64,000 bases of DNA from the NCBI GenBank assembly GCA_019116385.1, contig DXBU01000016.1, positions 1-64,000 on the forward strand, in the 5' to 3' direction. Source of the DNA: Candidatus Blautia faecigallinarum. GTDB taxonomy: Bacteria > Bacillota > Clostridia > Lachnospirales > Lachnospiraceae. Both the position numbers and the translations under genes were made by a program. Below are positions 61,051 through 64,000 of this stretch, piece by piece. Position 1 is the first letter of the stretch, and each line of letters starts with the position of its first letter. The notes beneath the pieces were generated by a model. The model was not told where the DNA came from. It saw nothing but the letters and a program-made list of their open reading frames with translations, and made no database searches.

Positions 61051-61911
61051 ATGAAAACAGCGATCGTAACAGACACAAACAGTGGAATTTTAAAAGCAGA
61101 AGCGGAAGAACTGGGGGTATTTTCCATACCTATGCCGGTGATCATAGAAGAAGACACCTTCTATGAAGGAGATAATATAACAGAAGAAGAATTTTACCAG
61201 GCGCTTACCAGCGGGAAAAAGGTCTCTACTTCCCAGCCTGCGCCCGGGGATGTATTGGGTACCTGGGAGCGGATCTTTGCCATGGGGTATGATGAGATCG
61301 TACATGTGCCCATGTCCAGCGGGCTCAGCCATTGCTGTGAAACCGCAAAGATGCTGGCCCAGGAATACGAAGGAAAGGTTCAGGTGGCAGACAACCACAG
61401 GATATCCATTACCTTGAAGGAGGCTGTTTTAAAAGGAAAACGCCTTGCAGACGAAGGCGCTTCCGCCAGGGAGATCCGGGAGATCCTGGAAGCAGATGCC
61501 TATAACTGTTGTATTTATATTGCGGTGGATACCTTGGAGTTCCTGAAAAAGGGAGGCCGTATCACCCCTGCCGCCGCGATGATCGGAACAGTCCTGAATA
61601 TCAAACCGATCCTGGCCATCCGGGGAGAAAAGCTGGATTCCTTTGCAAAGGCGAGAGGCCCAAAGAAATGCCAGAGCCGTATGCTCCAGGCGCTTAAGGA
61701 CGATATGGAAAACCGCTTTTCGGATGCAGAGAAGGGGAAGATCCTGGTAGGAATGGCGGGAACTGCACTTACGAAAGAACAGATCGAGCAAAACAGCGCA
61801 CTGCTTAAAGAGACGTTTCCTTATGCGGACTTTTATTATGATCCGCTGTCCCTGAGCATTGGGTGCCATACTGGCCCAGGGGCGCTGGGGATGGGGATCG
61901 TGATCCGATAA
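61051..61911 (+). CDS. DegV family fatty-acid-binding protein
   Basis: This 286-aa protein has the DegV pattern: AIVTDTNSGI, EEFYQALTSGKKVSTSQPAPGD in part, VHVPMSSGLS, KKGGRITPAAAMIG and the C-terminal HTGPGALG. DegV/FakB proteins bind a fatty acid for phosphorylation by FakA; no fakA is nearby. The start at 61051 gives the usual MKTAIVTDTNS; an in-frame ATG at 61036 is possible. The palindrome at 60965 suggests control by the divergent TetR protein. Confidence 0.9.
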   Translation: MKTAIVTDTNSGILKAEAEELGVFSIPMPVIIEEDTFYEGDNITEEEFYQALTSGKKVSTSQPAPGDVLGTWERIFAMGYDEIVHVPMSSGLSHCCETAKMLAQEYEGKVQVADNHRISITLKEAVLKGKRLADEGASAREIREILEADAYNCCIYIAVDTLEFLKKGGRITPAAAMIGTVLNIKPILAIRGEKLDSFAKARGPKKCQSRMLQALKDDMENRFSDAEKGKILVGMAGTALTKEQIEQNSALLKETFPYADFYYDPLSLSIGCHTGPGALGMGIVIR

Positions 61912-61920
61912 GAGATAGAC

Positions 61921-61958
61921 ACAGGAGACTGGGTATGTCCGGTCTCCTGTATTTTTTA
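61921..61958 (+). terminator. Terminator after degV
   Basis: ACAGGAGAC (61921-61929) pairs with GTCTCCTGT (61942-61950), followed by ATTTTTTA. Confidence 0.9.
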
Positions 61959-61965
61959 TCCAGAA

Positions 61966-62057
61966 CGCCAAATCACCGAAAAATAATGCGCCAAAATACC
62001 GAAAAATATTCTGCCAAATCACCGAAAAATAATTTGCCAAAATGCCGAAATTAAGGT
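61966..62057 (+). repeat. Four tandem 23-bp iteron-like repeats
   Basis: Four direct copies with an exact 23-bp period begin at 61966, 61989, 62012 and 62035. The common core is GCCAAA(T/A)-N1-(A/C)CCGAAAAAT; the fourth copy is degenerate at its end. They are not inverted and no spacers lie between them. The last copy covers the spacer of the promoter for the ATPase gene. Confidence 0.88.
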
Positions 62058-62062
62058 ATGAT
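62034..62062 (+). promoter_or_regulatory. Promoter of the DUF4143 ATPase gene, within the repeats
   Basis: TTGCCA (62034-62039), a 17-bp spacer and TATGAT (62057-62062). The -35 lies at the join of repeats 3 and 4, so a protein on the repeats would interfere with RNA polymerase. Confidence 0.6.
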
Positions 62063-62105
62063 CATACTATGATCGGGGAAAATAAAAAGAAGGAGGCATG
62101 ACGGG

Positions 62106-63380
62106 ATGAAAAAATATAAACCAAGAATTGCCGATGAAATATTAAAAAAACGCCTTCTGGGGAAAGGCGCTGTTCTGATCGAGGGTCCGAAATGGTGCGG
62201 AAAAACCACAACAGCAGAACAGGTTGCAGGCAGTATCCTTTATATGGCTGATCCGGAAAAAGAACAACAGAATCTTGCGATGGCAGAAATTAATCCGAAG
62301 CGTCTTTTAAACGGGGAAACTCCAAGGCTGATCGATGAATGGCAGATAGCGCCGAAATTGTGGGATGCTGTCCGTTTTGAGGTGGATCACCGGGAAGAGC
62401 TGGGACAGTTTATTCTTACTGGTTCTGCCGTGCCGGCGTCTTATGCGCACATACATCATACGGGGACCGGGAGATTTTCCTGGCTGCTGATGCGTCCTAT
62501 GAGTCTGTATGAATCCTTAGATTCCAGTGGAGAAGTAAGCCTGAAAGAGCTTTTTGAGGAACCGGAGATGATCGATGGAGAAAATACTCTGGATTTGGAG
62601 AGGCTGGCGTTTCTTGTATGCCGCGGGGGCTGGCCCAGAGCGACAGACCTGGAAGGAGAGATCGCGCTGGAACAGGCATTCGATTATTACGATGCGGTGG
62701 TAAGATCGGATATTTCCCGGGCAGATGGAGTCGTGAGAAACCCGGAAAGGGTCAAACGGCTGATGCGCTCTTATGCCCGCCATCAGGGAAGCCAGGCGGC
62801 TAACACGGTGATCTGCAGTGATATTGCCGCCAATGAATCGGAAGACTTTGATGCGGATACGGTATATTCCTATATTACCGCTTTGAAAAAAATTTTTGTA
62901 ATAGAAGAAATGGAAGCCTGGAATCCGAACCTGCGATCCAAAGCAGCTATTCGAACGTCCAATACACGATATTTTGTGGATCCTTCTATTGCGGCTGCCG
63001 CATTAGGGCTGGGCCCCCAGGATCTGATCGCGGATCTGAATACCTTTGGTTTTTTGTTTGAGACTATGTGCATCCGGGATCTGCGTGTGTTTGCTGATGC
63101 ATTAAACGGAAATGTTTATCATTTCCGGGATAAGACAGAATTGGAATGCGATGCGGTAGTCCATCTTCGCAATGGCTCTTATGGATTGATCGAAGTCAAA
63201 CTTGGCGGTGACAGACTGATTGAAGAAGGGGCGGAAAATCTTAAGAAACTGAGAGATAAGATCGATACGACAAAAATGAAAGCCCCTTCTTTTCTAATGG
63301 TATTGATTGGCGTTGGAGACTATGCTTACAGAAGACCCGATGGAATTTATGTGGTTCCTATAGGATGTCTGAAGGATTGA
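62106..63380 (+). CDS. AAA ATPase with DUF4143 domain
   Basis: This 424-aa protein has a Walker A GPKWCGKTT (about 28-36), a LIDEWQIAPKLWD Walker B-like motif, and FILTGSAVPA sensor-like sequence. A C-terminal DUF4143/nuclease-like part follows, with FGFLFETMCIRDLR, ELECDAVVH and YGLIEVKLGG (Asp, Glu-x-Lys spacing as in PD-(D/E)XK enzymes). Such genes are widespread as single accessory genes of unknown role. GGAGG lies 9 nt before the ATG. The 23-bp repeats and a solitary insertion-sequence end flank it. Confidence 0.85.
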   Translation: MKKYKPRIADEILKKRLLGKGAVLIEGPKWCGKTTTAEQVAGSILYMADPEKEQQNLAMAEINPKRLLNGETPRLIDEWQIAPKLWDAVRFEVDHREELGQFILTGSAVPASYAHIHHTGTGRFSWLLMRPMSLYESLDSSGEVSLKELFEEPEMIDGENTLDLERLAFLVCRGGWPRATDLEGEIALEQAFDYYDAVVRSDISRADGVVRNPERVKRLMRSYARHQGSQAANTVICSDIAANESEDFDADTVYSYITALKKIFVIEEMEAWNPNLRSKAAIRTSNTRYFVDPSIAAAALGLGPQDLIADLNTFGFLFETMCIRDLRVFADALNGNVYHFRDKTELECDAVVHLRNGSYGLIEVKLGGDRLIEEGAENLKKLRDKIDTTKMKAPSFLMVLIGVGDYAYRRPDGIYVVPIGCLKD

Positions 63381-63391
63381 TCTGTGTCTCA

Positions 63392-63413
63392 TGCCCATTT
63401 GTCGGGCAACTCA
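63392..63413 (-). repeat. Solitary IS1182-type terminal repeat
   Basis: These 22 bp are identical to the outer 22 bp of the IS1182 terminal repeats at 17801 and 19650, including the TGCCC-N7-GGGCA hairpin. No transposase or second end lies beside it. It falls between the stops of two convergent genes. Confidence 0.85.
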
Positions 63414-63415
63414 TT

Positions 63416-63919
63416 TTATATTAAAGAAATGAAATACAGACAGATGTCCTCATAGTGTCCGTCTTTCATGCGGAAGCCGCCGGGGATGGTTCCGAGAGGG
63501 GAGAATCCAAGGCGTTCATATAAATGCCGGGCGTGTATGTTAGAAGCCACCACGGCGTTGAACTGAAGGATCTGAAACCCGATGTCCTTTGCCTGACGCA
63601 GACAGTCGGCCACCAGTTTTTCACCAATGTGCAGTCCTCTTTTATCAGAGCGGACCGCATAGCTGGCATTGCCGATGTGTCCGCACCGGCCGATATTGTT
63701 GGGATGGAGGATGTAAAGGCCCAGGACTTCTCCCGATGAAGTGTCTTCCGCTACGCCGCAGAAGCTCTGGGCGCAAAAAAAATCCTTGCCGGATGTGGAA
63801 GTCAGCATTTCCTCCTGGGGAAATGCGATCCCTTCCTCCACCACCTCATTCCAGATCCGGACCATGTCGTTGATATCTTTATTTTCGTATTTTCTAATTC
63901 TAATATTTGAGTGATTCAT
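63416..63919 (-). CDS. GNAT-family N-acetyltransferase
   Basis: This 167-aa protein has the GNAT pattern: IRKYENKDINDMVRIWNE at the start, VLGLYILHPNN strand region, the acetyl-CoA loop in SDKRGLHIGEKLV, and ASNIHARHLYERLGF near the end. The substrate is unknown; the fold fits phosphinothricin- or amino-acid-type acetyltransferases. Its stop codon lies 2 nt from the solitary insertion-sequence end. Confidence 0.87.
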   Translation of the reverse strand: MNHSNIRIRKYENKDINDMVRIWNEVVEEGIAFPQEEMLTSTSGKDFFCAQSFCGVAEDTSSGEVLGLYILHPNNIGRCGHIGNASYAVRSDKRGLHIGEKLVADCLRQAKDIGFQILQFNAVVASNIHARHLYERLGFSPLGTIPGGFRMKDGHYEDICLYFISLI

Positions 63920-63970
63920 GACAGTCGTCTGCAGCCTTTCTTTTTATAGTATGGGACAAGCGACAAAAGG

Positions 63971-64000
63971 GATTGCGGGAGCACGAAGTGCGGAGCAATC
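63971..64000. repeat. Hairpin-forming sequence cut by the window end
   Basis: GATTGC (63971-63976) and GCAATC (63995-64000) enclose GCAC-GAA-GTGC. It may continue outward (GG at 63969-63970). It could be an intergenic repeat or a terminator; the window ends before this can be judged. Confidence 0.5.

Noticed and set aside
61966..62057. Plasmid or phage replication origin
   Set aside because: Iteron-like repeats alone are not enough; no replication initiator gene is adjacent and the surroundings are chromosomal.

Overview
This window looks like chromosomal DNA from a spore-forming, anaerobic Firmicute of the Lachnospiraceae type. Supporting signs are the Clostridia-type spore genes (spmA/spmB, a SipL-like coat protein, a GerA-type germination receptor), a YesM/YesN-like two-component system beside a ChvE/MmsA/MmsB sugar transporter, strong GGAGG ribosome binding sites, and several family-typical proteins (DUF4317, DUF1934, the 77-aa protein after glgB). 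No rRNA, tRNA or CRISPR array was recognised. Assignments come from reading the sequence and translations; nothing was searched against a database.

Left end (1-4.8 kb): a patchwork of mobile-element debris. A relaxase fragment on the minus strand abuts the 3' end of an rfbA-type gene. Then come an N-terminally shortened Rpn/PD-(D/E)XK protein with a structured leader, a complete large serine recombinase with a 23-codon ORF overlapping its stop, and a GH25 lysozyme.

4.8-16 kb: housekeeping and sporulation core. It holds spmAB, a PlsC-type acyltransferase, a PrcB-like lipoprotein, a SipL-like DUF3794/LysM protein, ispE-gntR, a germination operon whose GerB and GerC parts are fused in one ORF, murI and a DUF1934 protein.

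16-30 kb: two paralogous polysaccharide deacetylases split by a complete IS1182-family element, a secreted FKBP/trigger-factor-like foldase with nagA, a GH13 enzyme with glgB, and two dissimilar CobW-family GTPases. One CobW carries a 41-histidine repeat region; the other is joined to a DUF1980-like domain.

30-42 kb: pth-mfd, a PrsA/SurA-like lipoprotein with a very acidic tail, a ROK regulator, and an alcohol dehydrogenase/UroD-family operon preceded by two inverted repeats of identical geometry. These are followed by an intact Rpn-family gene, a Cof-type HAD phosphatase and a DUF4317 gene.

42-52 kb: a sugar-sensing and uptake cluster made of a tethered binding protein, a histidine kinase, an AraC-type response regulator, a lipoprotein binding protein, then chvE-mmsA-mmsB. 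The first four genes overlap or nearly abut. They are separated from the transporter by a terminator and a new promoter, so the sensor module probably controls the transporter.

52-64 kb: alkaline phosphatase with a YibE/F protein, a Na+/H+-antiporter-like protein with a cytidylate-kinase-like protein, an MBOAT/DHHW O-acetylation pair, a TetR/DegV divergent pair with a palindromic operator, a DUF4143 ATPase behind four 23-bp tandem repeats that cover its promoter, a solitary IS1182-type end, and a GNAT acetyltransferase.
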